Positions 27,117 to 35,483 of a DNA stretch of 64,000 nucleotides are shown here, in pieces. How positions within the stretch are numbered: the stretch's first letter is position 1; every line of letters starts with the position of its first letter. The notes under the pieces were generated by a model that saw only the letters and a program-made list of their open reading frames with translations, searched no databases and was not told where the DNA came from. Position numbers and translations under genes: made by a program. Source of the stretch: Hwanghaeella grinnelliae (lineage in GTDB: Bacteria; Pseudomonadota; Alphaproteobacteria; UBA8366; Aestuariispiraceae); contig NZ_SADE01000003.1 of NCBI RefSeq assembly GCF_004005845.1, forward strand, positions 769,862 to 833,861, in the 5' to 3' direction.

Positions 27117-28709
27117 ATGAAATCAAATACTGTCATCGGCTTTCTCGGCTCGACTCTCGACGCGGCCAAATTTGGACCGACCCGCTGGAACAAGTGGCGG
27201 CCGACGGTGAGCATTTGCATGCAGGAAGATCTGCGGGTCGATCGCTTCGTTCTGATCCATGGGAGCTTCCACAAACGTCTCGCCAACTTTGTGGCGCAGG
27301 ACATTCGGGAAGTTTCTCCCGAAACTGAAATATTGCTACAGGTGATGGATTTTGAGGACGCCTGGGATTTCGAAGAGGTCTACGGGAAGCTACTCGACTT
27401 TGCGCGTGGCTTTCCGTTTGATCCCGACAGCCATGATTACCTCGTTCATATCACGACAGGAACGCATGTTGGGCAGATCTGCCTCTTCCTGCTAACCGAA
27501 GCCCGTTATCTACCCGGCAAGCTCCTGCAGACTCAGCCGCAGAAGGGAGCGCCGCAGCCGATCGGGACGTGGAACGTCATCGACCTCGATCTTTCGCGCT
27601 ACGACTCCATTGCCACTCGCTTCGCGGAAGCAAAAGCGGAAAGTACGAGTGTTCTGAAGAGCGGAATCGAAACACGCAATGCCGCCTTCAACCATATGAT
27701 CGACGAGATTGAGCAGGTCGCCGTACGAAGCCGGTCGCCAATCCTGTTAATGGGTCCCACAGGGGCTGGAAAAAGCCAACTCGCACGCAAGGTTTACGAT
27801 CTCAAGAGACTGCGTCACCAAGTTAGCGGGCCATATGTGGAAGTGAATTGCGCCACGTTAAAGGGCGATAGCGCTATGTCAGCGCTGTTCGGTCACAAGA
27901 AAGGGGCATTCACAGGCGCAGTGCAGGATCGTCCGGGCCTCCTCAAAAGCGCCGACAAGGGTCTCCTATTCTTGGACGAGATTGGCGAACTCGGCCTCGA
28001 TGAGCAGGCGATGATTTTGCGCGCTGTCGAAGAAGGGCGATTCCTGCCGGTTGGTTCGGACAATGAAGTGAAAAGTTCTTTCCAGCTTATCGCCGGCACA
28101 AATCGCAATCTGATGGAAGAAGTCGCTGCCGGGAACTTCCGGGAAGATCTCTTTGCTCGACTGAACCTCTGGACATTTACGCTGCCGGGTCTGGCAGATC
28201 GACGGGAAGATATAGAGCCAAATCTTGACTACGAACTTGAACGCTTCGCAGAGCGGGAAGGCGCACGGGTCACCTTCAACAAAGAGGCGCGCGAGCGTTA
28301 TGTCTCCTTTGCCGAAAGCCCATCGGCGTCATGGCAGGGCAATTTCCGCGACCTGGCGGCCAGTGTCACACGCATGGCGACGCTCTGTCCCGGTGGTAGA
28401 ATCGATCGCGATGTGGTGGAGTCTGAAGTGAGTCGCCTTAAACGACTCTGGTCGGGGGAGAACCGATATGATGATCAGTTGGAAGAATTACTCGGACCCG
28501 AACAACTTTCTGCCATTGATCCATTCGACCTTGTACAACTCGAATTCGTCATAAGAGCCTGCCAACGCAGCAGAAGCATTTCCGAAGCCGGGCGCGGCCT
28601 TTTCAATGTATCGCGCGAACAGCGAAAATCGACCAACGATGCAGATCGTCTGCGCAAGTATCTAGCTAAGTTTGGGCTGACTTGGTCCTCAATCAACAAC
28701 GTTGCCTGA
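27117..28709 (+). CDS. rtcR: Sigma-54-dependent activator RtcR with CARF sensor domain
   Basis: A 530-residue regulator of the RNA-repair operon. Residues 1-180 are the RtcR sensor (NTVIGFLGSTLDAAKFGP, VHITTGTHVGQICLFLL), a CARF-type Rossmann domain thought to detect RNA ends. The AAA+ module shows Walker A GPTGAGKS, the sigma-54-contacting GAFTGA loop, and Walker B GLLFLDEIGEL. A C-terminal helix-turn-helix (ISEAGRGLFNVSREQRKS) should bind DNA upstream of the promoter. It is divergent from the operon it controls. Confidence 0.96.
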   Translation: MKSNTVIGFLGSTLDAAKFGPTRWNKWRPTVSICMQEDLRVDRFVLIHGSFHKRLANFVAQDIREVSPETEILLQVMDFEDAWDFEEVYGKLLDFARGFPFDPDSHDYLVHITTGTHVGQICLFLLTEARYLPGKLLQTQPQKGAPQPIGTWNVIDLDLSRYDSIATRFAEAKAESTSVLKSGIETRNAAFNHMIDEIEQVAVRSRSPILLMGPTGAGKSQLARKVYDLKRLRHQVSGPYVEVNCATLKGDSAMSALFGHKKGAFTGAVQDRPGLLKSADKGLLFLDEIGELGLDEQAMILRAVEEGRFLPVGSDNEVKSSFQLIAGTNRNLMEEVAAGNFREDLFARLNLWTFTLPGLADRREDIEPNLDYELERFAEREGARVTFNKEARERYVSFAESPSASWQGNFRDLAASVTRMATLCPGGRIDRDVVESEVSRLKRLWSGENRYDDQLEELLGPEQLSAIDPFDLVQLEFVIRACQRSRSISEAGRGLFNVSREQRKSTNDADRLRKYLAKFGLTWSSINNVA

Positions 28710-28880
28710 GCTAAAAGGTCAGTGAGCATGGTGTAAATTTTGTTGCTCGACTGAGATCCGCATCAAGTTTGGGCAGGCGGCCGGGCGATTGCGGAAAAAA
28801 ATGCCTTGTGTAGACGGTTGTAAACAGCGCGCAAATGACATCAGCGTATCCGGTATATTTTCGTGATTTTTCTCTAACCG

Positions 28881-29055
28881 GTTTTACAATTGGTTTCCTG
28901 CTTTGTTGAGTTTCAATGGGTTAGAAAACGGCAAACAAAGGCGGAACTTTGCAATACGCCATTGAAATTATTCAAAAACCCCACAACTCCTAATCTGGGG
29001 GCCACAGGTTCGAATCCTGTCGGGCGCACCAAACCGTTCTACAAATCATAGAGGA
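28881..29055. repeat. Island terminal repeat, second copy
   Basis: About 175 bases that resemble 55974-56145 on both sides of the tRNA-end copy: GGTTTTAC near the left, CTTTGTTG, CAATGGNTTAGAAA, the tRNA fragment, then ACAAANCATAGAGGA on the right. The shared flanks show that the element end, not just the core, was duplicated. Confidence 0.75.
28988..29031 (+). repeat. 44-base copy of the tRNA-Arg 3' end (right end of the RNA-repair island)
   Basis: Identical over all 44 bases to 21247-21290, including the T arm and CCA, but with no D arm or 5' acceptor strand, so it cannot be a tRNA. It marks the right junction of the RNA-repair island and the left boundary of the next accessory segment. 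Confidence 0.92.
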
Positions 29056-29973
29056 CGCTGCTCATCCGGCGGCATTTGATTGGTGAACGCTGCATCCGAA
29101 GTTACTTACTTTTGTGTGAAACGACTTTTGGGGCGAGTAGCCCCAAGATTCGTAGACGCCTTCTTCGGCAAAATTGGTGCGCGGAGACCGATAGGGGCAA
29201 TGCCATTTTCACAGATGATTTCGCTTCGCGGACCTTCGATTAAAGCGGGGGAGGCAGTCTCACACCTCACCAAGCGGGGCTCTTCGGTAGCGGAGTTTCT
29301 GCCCGACAGGGTGCTCGCCAGTATTCACTCTATGTATGGTTACCGCCATTCGCACCGTCTTTCGACGGTGCGGACAAGGGTGCGGGGATTCGGCGCTTGA
29401 ACCGCGAGTAGATACGGGTGACCGAGGAGCACGACATCTTAAAAATGGGCACCGCGTCTTTCGCCATGAATTCGGCATGAGCGCGCCATTGTTCTGAGGG
29501 GTATGCCGAAAAAAGTGACATCCGCATTCGCCGCGCATGATCGCTTGCTCTATTCGGATCCGGCGATGTGCCTCTGCTTTCGTATCCATCCGGTTGACCT
29601 CTATGCCTGCCTGTAGCCCGCCCCTAGCAAGCGGGCCTGAAAGGACTCCCGGCAGACCGCGATGCTACTGAAGGGCTGGACCGTGGGTGGCCAGGATCAA
29701 AATCGAGATCGGCTACAAACAGCGACCGAAGCCCAATTCGGGCGCACCACTTCCTTCATGTAAAAAAAGCGCGTTAAGGAACGCACCATCAAACACCACC
29801 GCTTGAACCATCAGCGGCAAGCCGCGTAACATCATCCGAGTTGAGCCAATAATTGTGTACGATCGCACAACCAACTGGCCCATATATCCTGACGACGAAC
29901 ACCAATCATCTCCGCAAATTGCTCGCACCAAAGCTAGTGCGCACGCTTGCATTTCAGAACGATCGGAAAAGAA
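29032..29973. other. Gene-poor stretch between island end and MOSC fusion gene
   Basis: About 940 bases without a gene I can support; frames on both strands are short and lack recognisable motifs. A perfect 9-bp hairpin with TTTC loop (29351-29372) is present. TCGGGCGCACCA at 29738-29749 repeats the last 12 bases of tRNA-Arg and may be a further eroded integration scar. The region looks like decayed mobile DNA. Confidence 0.4.
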
Positions 29974-32265
29974 ATGACCACTGAGGCAATCGCAACAGTA
30001 AAAGCGCTTTGGCGCTATCCATTGAGCTCCGCTGGCGGCGAGCGTCTAGAAACATTGCAAATTGCTTCTTCGGGTCCGGTTGGCGATCGTATGTTCGGTC
30101 TGTTTGATGACGCGACCGGCGAAATCGTTTTCCCCGCCAAGCAACGGCACTGGAACGGCGTTGCGACGATTTCGGCAAAACTCATCGATGATGTACTGAT
30201 GATATCAACGGATGAAACGTCATGGCACAAACCCGCCGACCCCGCGGCGAAAACGGCGACCAAGGAGATTTTTGGCCGTGAGGTATCAGCGGTCAAATAT
30301 GGCGCCGATCTAGGCAATTCCCCGGCATCTCCGAGATACGCGCATAGCCCTATTCATTTGTTAAGTACACAGGCGCTAAATGCATTGAAACGGTTGCTTC
30401 CGGATAGCGTCATCGATGAGCGGCGCTTTCGGCCCAACATTCTTGCTGATTTTGGGCTAGAGGAAATTGCCGGCGAACCTCCTGAATACCAGTTACTGGG
30501 CAAAGAGTTTCGAATTGGCGATGTCACTCTAAGAGGCACTCGGCCTTGCGGACGATGCGGCTTTACGACGTTGAAGCAGATCGGCCTACCGGAAGATCGC
30601 GACGTTCTTCGAACGTTGATGAGCAGCTTTGACCAGGATTTCGGTATTTATTGCGAGGTTGTGGAGCCTGGCGAGATTCATATCAGCGACCGCCTCGCCC
30701 GCCAGAGTGTGGACACGGCCAAGGCAAAAATCATCATTGTCGGGGCGGGACAAGCGGGCGCCATGGCGGCGCGCAGCCTTCGGGAGTTGGGACATACAGG
30801 CCCAATCACGATTTTTGGTGACGAGCGACATATGCCATATGAGCGGCCGCCATTGACGAAGCCACGCAGTGGCACTGCAGCGCAATCCAAGTTGGACACC
30901 ATTTTATCTGGAGATCAGGCCGAGGCGCTTGATATCAAAGTTGGCCTCTGTGAGACAGTGGTTTCAATTGACCGCAGTTCAGGTTCGGTCGAAACCGCAA
31001 GCGGTGCAAAGCATCCCTATGATCGTCTCATAATTTCAACCGGAGGAAACCCGCGCCATTTGCCTGGCCTGAGCCGCGGTTATAGTCATATCCATGCGAT
31101 CCGCACGATAGACGACGCACGCAACCTAGGTTTTTCGCTTCAAACCGCCAAGCGCATTTTCGTTTTAGGTGCTGGCTGGCTGGGTCTTGAAATTGCAGCG
31201 ATGGCTCGCGGGTCGGGCATTGACGTCGATGTTTTTGATCGTGAAACCTATCCCTGCTCAAGAGTCTTGCCGGAGGACGTCGGTGACTTCATTGCTGCGG
31301 TTCACGTGGAGCACGGTGTCAATTTCCATTTGGGGAGCGAGCCAAACTTCGTCGAATGTCCCGATGGAGTGGAAGCGACAATCGACGGCAACTCAAAGCG
31401 CGCCGATCTCCTCGTGTCGTGTATCGGCATTTATGCTAACGATCATTTGGCGCGGCTCGCTGGCCTCGACTGTGACAATGGTATCCTTACCGATCGCAAC
31501 GGCGCGACGTCGGATCCGAAGATCTTTGCCATCGGCGATGTCTCTAGACAACGCGATGCACGCCATCCGCAAGGTCTTCGCTTGGAGAGTTGGCAAAACG
31601 CCAACGAACAGGCAGGCCGGGCCGCGCGGGCTATCATGGGCTTGGAGCAGGCACCTGTCGCAGCGCCCAGCTTTTGGTCAGATCAATATGATTTGAGAAT
31701 CCAGATTGCGGGCCTGCCCGACCCGCACGCCATTCTGAAATCGGTCGACGGCGATGCGAAGCCTCTCTGGCGGTTCGAGGATTTCATAGTGGGCATCAAT
31801 CGGCCCAAGGAAGTTCGGCAGTATTCACTTAAATCAGAGTCACAACAGGTCGAAACAACACCGACCGCCGAACCGGTAGCCGGCACGTCAGGTGTTGCCG
31901 GCACCACAGAAACGTACGCCACCGAAAACAGGAGGATCACACGGCTCGTCTTGGGAGGGCGCGATATGCTGGAAGACGGCGAGATCAGACGTGTTGCCAT
32001 CGACTCTGTCGGTACGCTGGCGCTCGTTAGGCAGGGTGAAAACTATTACGCAATTGAGGACCGATGCCCACACGCGGATGCTTCCTTGTCGGAAGGCTTC
32101 ATTGAAGAAGAAAGAATTGTTTGCCCCGTTCACTTTGCTGAGTTCGACTTGGTTACCGGGAACACAACAAACGCACCGAAAGGATGCCCGAACGCTAAAA
32201 CATACCATGTTGAGCCAGAGGGTGATCTCCTTTTTCTTCACGTCCCAAGTTCGGGTAATGACTAG
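29974..32265 (+). CDS. MOSC - pyridine nucleotide oxidoreductase - Rieske triple-fusion protein
   Basis: A 763-residue protein of three joined modules. Residues 1-230 form a MOSC domain (VKALWRYPLSSAGGE, then RPCGRCGFTT, matching the Cys-x-Arg-Cys-x-x-Thr-Thr of YcbX-type molybdopterin-binding proteins). Residues 245-620 are a FAD/NAD(P)H reductase of the rhodocoxin-reductase type, with IIIVGAGQAGAMAA for FAD, FVLGAGWLGLEIAA for NAD(P)H, and IFAIGDV near the flavin. After a Thr/Ala-rich linker, residues 660-760 are a Rieske [2Fe-2S] domain (CPHADASL ... CPVH). The order suggests electron flow from NAD(P)H via FAD and the Rieske cluster to a molybdenum site or partner. The start at 29974 has a GGAAAAG site. 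Confidence 0.88.
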   Translation: MTTEAIATVKALWRYPLSSAGGERLETLQIASSGPVGDRMFGLFDDATGEIVFPAKQRHWNGVATISAKLIDDVLMISTDETSWHKPADPAAKTATKEIFGREVSAVKYGADLGNSPASPRYAHSPIHLLSTQALNALKRLLPDSVIDERRFRPNILADFGLEEIAGEPPEYQLLGKEFRIGDVTLRGTRPCGRCGFTTLKQIGLPEDRDVLRTLMSSFDQDFGIYCEVVEPGEIHISDRLARQSVDTAKAKIIIVGAGQAGAMAARSLRELGHTGPITIFGDERHMPYERPPLTKPRSGTAAQSKLDTILSGDQAEALDIKVGLCETVVSIDRSSGSVETASGAKHPYDRLIISTGGNPRHLPGLSRGYSHIHAIRTIDDARNLGFSLQTAKRIFVLGAGWLGLEIAAMARGSGIDVDVFDRETYPCSRVLPEDVGDFIAAVHVEHGVNFHLGSEPNFVECPDGVEATIDGNSKRADLLVSCIGIYANDHLARLAGLDCDNGILTDRNGATSDPKIFAIGDVSRQRDARHPQGLRLESWQNANEQAGRAARAIMGLEQAPVAAPSFWSDQYDLRIQIAGLPDPHAILKSVDGDAKPLWRFEDFIVGINRPKEVRQYSLKSESQQVETTPTAEPVAGTSGVAGTTETYATENRRITRLVLGGRDMLEDGEIRRVAIDSVGTLALVRQGENYYAIEDRCPHADASLSEGFIEEERIVCPVHFAEFDLVTGNTTNAPKGCPNAKTYHVEPEGDLLFLHVPSSGND

Positions 32266-32675
32266 TTTCTCCGACTGTTATGTGAAGAGTCTTCCCCGTT
32301 CGCACTCATGGAACATGCTTGAGGTAACCGCGTAACAACGGATTTGCGGCTTATGATATAGACCGGCAGGGGAACGGAGATAATGCAGATATCCGTGACC
32401 GAGACGCCGACAGCCGAACAATCGGCCCTTGGCATCCAACGCAAGATGCGGATGCCGCGCAAACCAACCGTCCCGGGTAAAGCCGTCAAATTTTGTCGCG
32501 CGCCGCGTCGATCTGCAGCCACGTGGAGCACAAAGGCCCCATCGTTTAGGACAAAATTGACGGCATTGGCGCCTCGATATCCGTATGGGTCCGCTAGCCT
32601 GAGCGCCTTTGCTCACCCAAGCGACGAGTCGGGACTTTCATTCCTCCACGACCATCGCTAGCAGCAAAGACAACA
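32266..32675. other. Intergenic stretch without supported gene
   Basis: A 410-base gap between two convergent genes. Several short open frames exist on both strands, none with a family signature or ribosome site that I would defend. It may be remnant sequence. Confidence 0.35.
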
Positions 32676-34001
32676 TTAGAATTCAGAAACCTCGATCCGT
32701 TCACCCCGCGTAAAGCGTGAAAGCCGGTAGGGCTGTGGATCGACGATGGGTTCTTGCCCCGTGGCGATATCGGCGACCAAATGAGCCGCGCCAGGACCAA
32801 TGCCAAAGCCGTGCCCGCTAAATCCCGCGGCCAGGATAAGTCCTGACATTTTTGGAACTTCCCCGATCACCGGCACACCGTCGGGCGTGCTGTCGACAAA
32901 ACCGGCCCAACTGGCGACGGTCGGCAGTGATTTCAGCGCCGGGATAAGCGCGGCGGCGCGTTTCAAAGTAAGCCTCACGGTCTTCGAGTCCGGGGTCGGA
33001 TCAAGAATGCGCATCTCCTCCATCGGCGTTGGCCGGTCTAGCCGCCATCGTGACAGCCCCTCGTGTCCGGATCGCAGGCCCTGCAACCCACCCGGCGACA
33101 GATTGCGCCACCGCCGCATGAACATCGGCAGGAATTGAAACTGAAATCTCAGGAACTGCGCTGTCGGATCAACCTTGGCGCGGCCGCTGATCGCCAATGT
33201 GTGACAACCGCTGCCGCGGTGCGTGATAGAAATGGATTTGCTGTAGAAGGCATCCGGCAGTTTTAGTGGACCGGTTCCGACCGCAAGTATGGTCTGGCGG
33301 ACTGACGCCTGCGGGAAGCGGATGCCAAGCTGCCTACAGAAAGACGACGCCCAGGCGCCCCCCGCCTGTACAACCATCGGCGTGCGTATGGTGCCCCTCT
33401 CCGTTACGACAGCGCTCACCGCGCCCCCTGTCGTCTCAATGCCTCGTGCCGCGCAAGCCTGATGAACAGTCCCGCCAAGCGCCATCAGCGCCTTGGCCAC
33501 CGCGGGGACTGCCAGCCCCGGATTGGCGATTCCATCCATCTGCGACAGAACCCCGCCCTTCCAGCCTTGGCCAGTGAAGCTGCCTCGTTGCGTGGCTTCT
33601 TCACCGGTCAGCATCTGCGTCTTGACGCCAACTGAGCGCGCGAACTCGCCCCAGCGCGCCCAGGTATCGAGTTCCTCCTCATTATTGCTGACGTAAAAGA
33701 GACCGCATCGGCGAAAGCCGGTATCCTCACCACTCTCGTTTCCGAACTGTTCCCAAAGGTCGAGAGCCTTCGTCGCAAGCGGCAGTTCGCGGGCGTCGCG
33801 GTTCTGCTGTCGACACCAACCCCAGTTTCGGCTCGATTGTTCGCCACCGACAACGCCCTTTTCCAGCAACGCAACCTTTAGCCCGCGCTTGGCCAGATAG
33901 TAGGCCGTGAAGGCACCGATGACGCCGCCGCCGATTACAACGGCATCGGCCTCGTCCGGCAATGTTGGTGTGGAAGCGATGAAACTCAATGGGGCGGGCA
34001 T
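32676..34001 (-). CDS. FAD-dependent amino acid/amine oxidase, DAO family
   Basis: A 441-residue flavoprotein. The dinucleotide-binding loop is DAVVIGGGVIGAFTAYYLA (about residues 19-37), followed by EKGVVGGEQSSRNWG, the region covering the flavin in glycine/sarcosine/D-amino acid oxidases, and GFSGHGFGIGPGAAHLVA near the C-terminus. It should oxidise an amine or D-amino acid to the imine with a quinone or oxygen as acceptor. Last gene of a minus-strand operon that starts at 38814. Confidence 0.87.
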   Translation of the reverse strand: MPAPLSFIASTPTLPDEADAVVIGGGVIGAFTAYYLAKRGLKVALLEKGVVGGEQSSRNWGWCRQQNRDARELPLATKALDLWEQFGNESGEDTGFRRCGLFYVSNNEEELDTWARWGEFARSVGVKTQMLTGEEATQRGSFTGQGWKGGVLSQMDGIANPGLAVPAVAKALMALGGTVHQACAARGIETTGGAVSAVVTERGTIRTPMVVQAGGAWASSFCRQLGIRFPQASVRQTILAVGTGPLKLPDAFYSKSISITHRGSGCHTLAISGRAKVDPTAQFLRFQFQFLPMFMRRWRNLSPGGLQGLRSGHEGLSRWRLDRPTPMEEMRILDPTPDSKTVRLTLKRAAALIPALKSLPTVASWAGFVDSTPDGVPVIGEVPKMSGLILAAGFSGHGFGIGPGAAHLVADIATGQEPIVDPQPYRLSRFTRGERIEVSEF

Positions 34002-34028
34002 GATACTGATCTCCTGTGAACGGAAGTG

Positions 34029-35483
34029 TCAGGCAAAGCCGAGGATGGATTTGACCTCGAGGTACTCCAACATACCCTTGAGGCCGTATTCGCGACCGTT
34101 ACCTGACTGCTTGAAACCGCCGAACGGCGCGTGGGGATCCCAAGCGGGATAATTGAGATGCACTTGGCCTGCGCGGATTTGTGACGCCACGTCTTTGACA
34201 ATTTCCATGTCGTTGCCTTGCACATGCGCACCAAGGCCATAGACGGTGTCGTTGGCGATAGTGATGGCCTCCTCCACAGTCTCGTAAGGGATGATGCAGA
34301 GGACCGGGCCGAAAATTTCCTCCTGGGCAATACGCATATCTGAGCGGACTTCCGAAAAAATCGTCGGTTTGACGTAGAAGCCGGTGCTCATACCCTCAGG
34401 CCGTCCCGGACCACCAGTGACGAGTTTGGCGCCTTCGGAAATACCAACGCCGATCATGGTCTGAACGCGGTCGAATTGCGCTCCGTTGGCAATGGCGCCA
34501 TGGGTGCTTGTCTCCGACAAAGGATCGCCGACAACGACCTCCGCGGCAGCTCGTTTTGCGAACTCCTCGACACCGGAAAGAAGCGCGTGTGGCACAATCA
34601 TGCGCGTCGGTGCGCTGCAGGACTGGCCGAGATTGCGGAAGGCAGCAGCGACCCCCAGGGAGACGGCACGGTCTAAATCGGCATCTGGTAGGATCACGTT
34701 CGGCGACTTACCGCCCAGTTCCTGTGCGACGCGTTTCACCGTCGGCGCCGCTGCCTGGGCCACGGCAATGCCCGCGCGGGTGGAGCCGGTAATGGAAATC
34801 ATGTCGACGTCACGATGGGAGGCAAGACCACTACCCACACCTGTTCCGTCACCATTTACCAGGTTAAAGACACCGGCCGGAAAGCCGGCGTCTTCGATCG
34901 CCTCGGCAAACAACAAGGCGCTCAAGGGCGATAGTTCACTTGGCTTCAACACCATCGTGCAACCTGCGGCAAGCGCCGGCGCCACCTTTGCGGTGATCTG
35001 GTAGAGCGGCCAATTCCACGGCGTAATCAACGCACAAACGCCAATCGCTTCGTGGGTGATTGCGGTATGACCATGTTGCCTGACAAACGAAAACGCCGCG
35101 ACGACATCCCGGGCAGCGTTCACATGGGCAATCGCCAATGGCACCTGCGTGCTTCGTGCATATTCTAAGGCCGCGCCCATTTCGAGGGTCAGGCACTGGG
35201 CAAAACGCTCACTGCGAGCATCGATCAGCGCCGCAAGGCGTTCAAGCAGCTCTGCGCGATTGTCCGGCGAGGTGCGGCTCCAGCCGGGGAAGGCCCTACG
35301 TGCTGCGGAGACAGCCGCGTCTACGTCCTCACCGTTTCCAAGCGGAAAACGGCAAACCTCCTCCTCCGTCGCCGGATTGACCACAGTGCCGTGGGTCGTA
35401 CCCTTCGGCTCTCGCCATTCGCCGTCGATGAAGAACCTGTTCAGATGGCCGTTCCGGATCAGGTGTTCGAGAGGAGCGGTCAT
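34029..35483 (-). CDS. Aldehyde dehydrogenase
   Basis: A 484-residue NAD(P)-dependent aldehyde dehydrogenase: FIDGEWREP, VVNPATEEEV, ALITPWNWPL, the general base in QELGGKSPNV, and the nucleophile in GQSCSAPTRM. The C-terminal PFGGFKQSGNGREYG block is standard. The start at 35483 overlaps the stop of the preceding oxidase gene (ATGA), which argues that it oxidises the aldehyde formed by that oxidase. The longer frame to 35582 would overlap the upstream gene and is rejected. Confidence 0.93.
   Translation of the reverse strand: MTAPLEHLIRNGHLNRFFIDGEWREPKGTTHGTVVNPATEEEVCRFPLGNGEDVDAAVSAARRAFPGWSRTSPDNRAELLERLAALIDARSERFAQCLTLEMGAALEYARSTQVPLAIAHVNAARDVVAAFSFVRQHGHTAITHEAIGVCALITPWNWPLYQITAKVAPALAAGCTMVLKPSELSPLSALLFAEAIEDAGFPAGVFNLVNGDGTGVGSGLASHRDVDMISITGSTRAGIAVAQAAAPTVKRVAQELGGKSPNVILPDADLDRAVSLGVAAAFRNLGQSCSAPTRMIVPHALLSGVEEFAKRAAAEVVVGDPLSETSTHGAIANGAQFDRVQTMIGVGISEGAKLVTGGPGRPEGMSTGFYVKPTIFSEVRSDMRIAQEEIFGPVLCIIPYETVEEAITIANDTVYGLGAHVQGNDMEIVKDVASQIRAGQVHLNYPAWDPHAPFGGFKQSGNGREYGLKGMLEYLEVKSILGFA

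Larger units (their letters stand above)
21291..29031. mobile_element. RNA-repair genomic island integrated at tRNA-Arg
   Basis: A 7.7-kb segment bounded by the intact tRNA-Arg and a 44-base copy of its 3' end. Its whole cargo is RNA repair: rtcA, a RlaP-like gene, rtcB, five Y-RNA-like RNAs, rsr and rtcR. No integrase, relaxase or transposase is seen inside, so it is either a decayed element or was moved by a recombinase in trans. Confidence 0.75.

Noticed and set aside
21291..29031. Integrase or recombinase gene for the tRNA-Arg island
   Set aside because: No tyrosine or serine recombinase motif was found in any frame here or in the following segment; mobility must be lost or supplied in trans.
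29080..29589. Short open frames of 60-110 codons on both strands after the island end
   Set aside because: They overlap one another, lack ribosome sites and motifs, and cannot be supported as genes.
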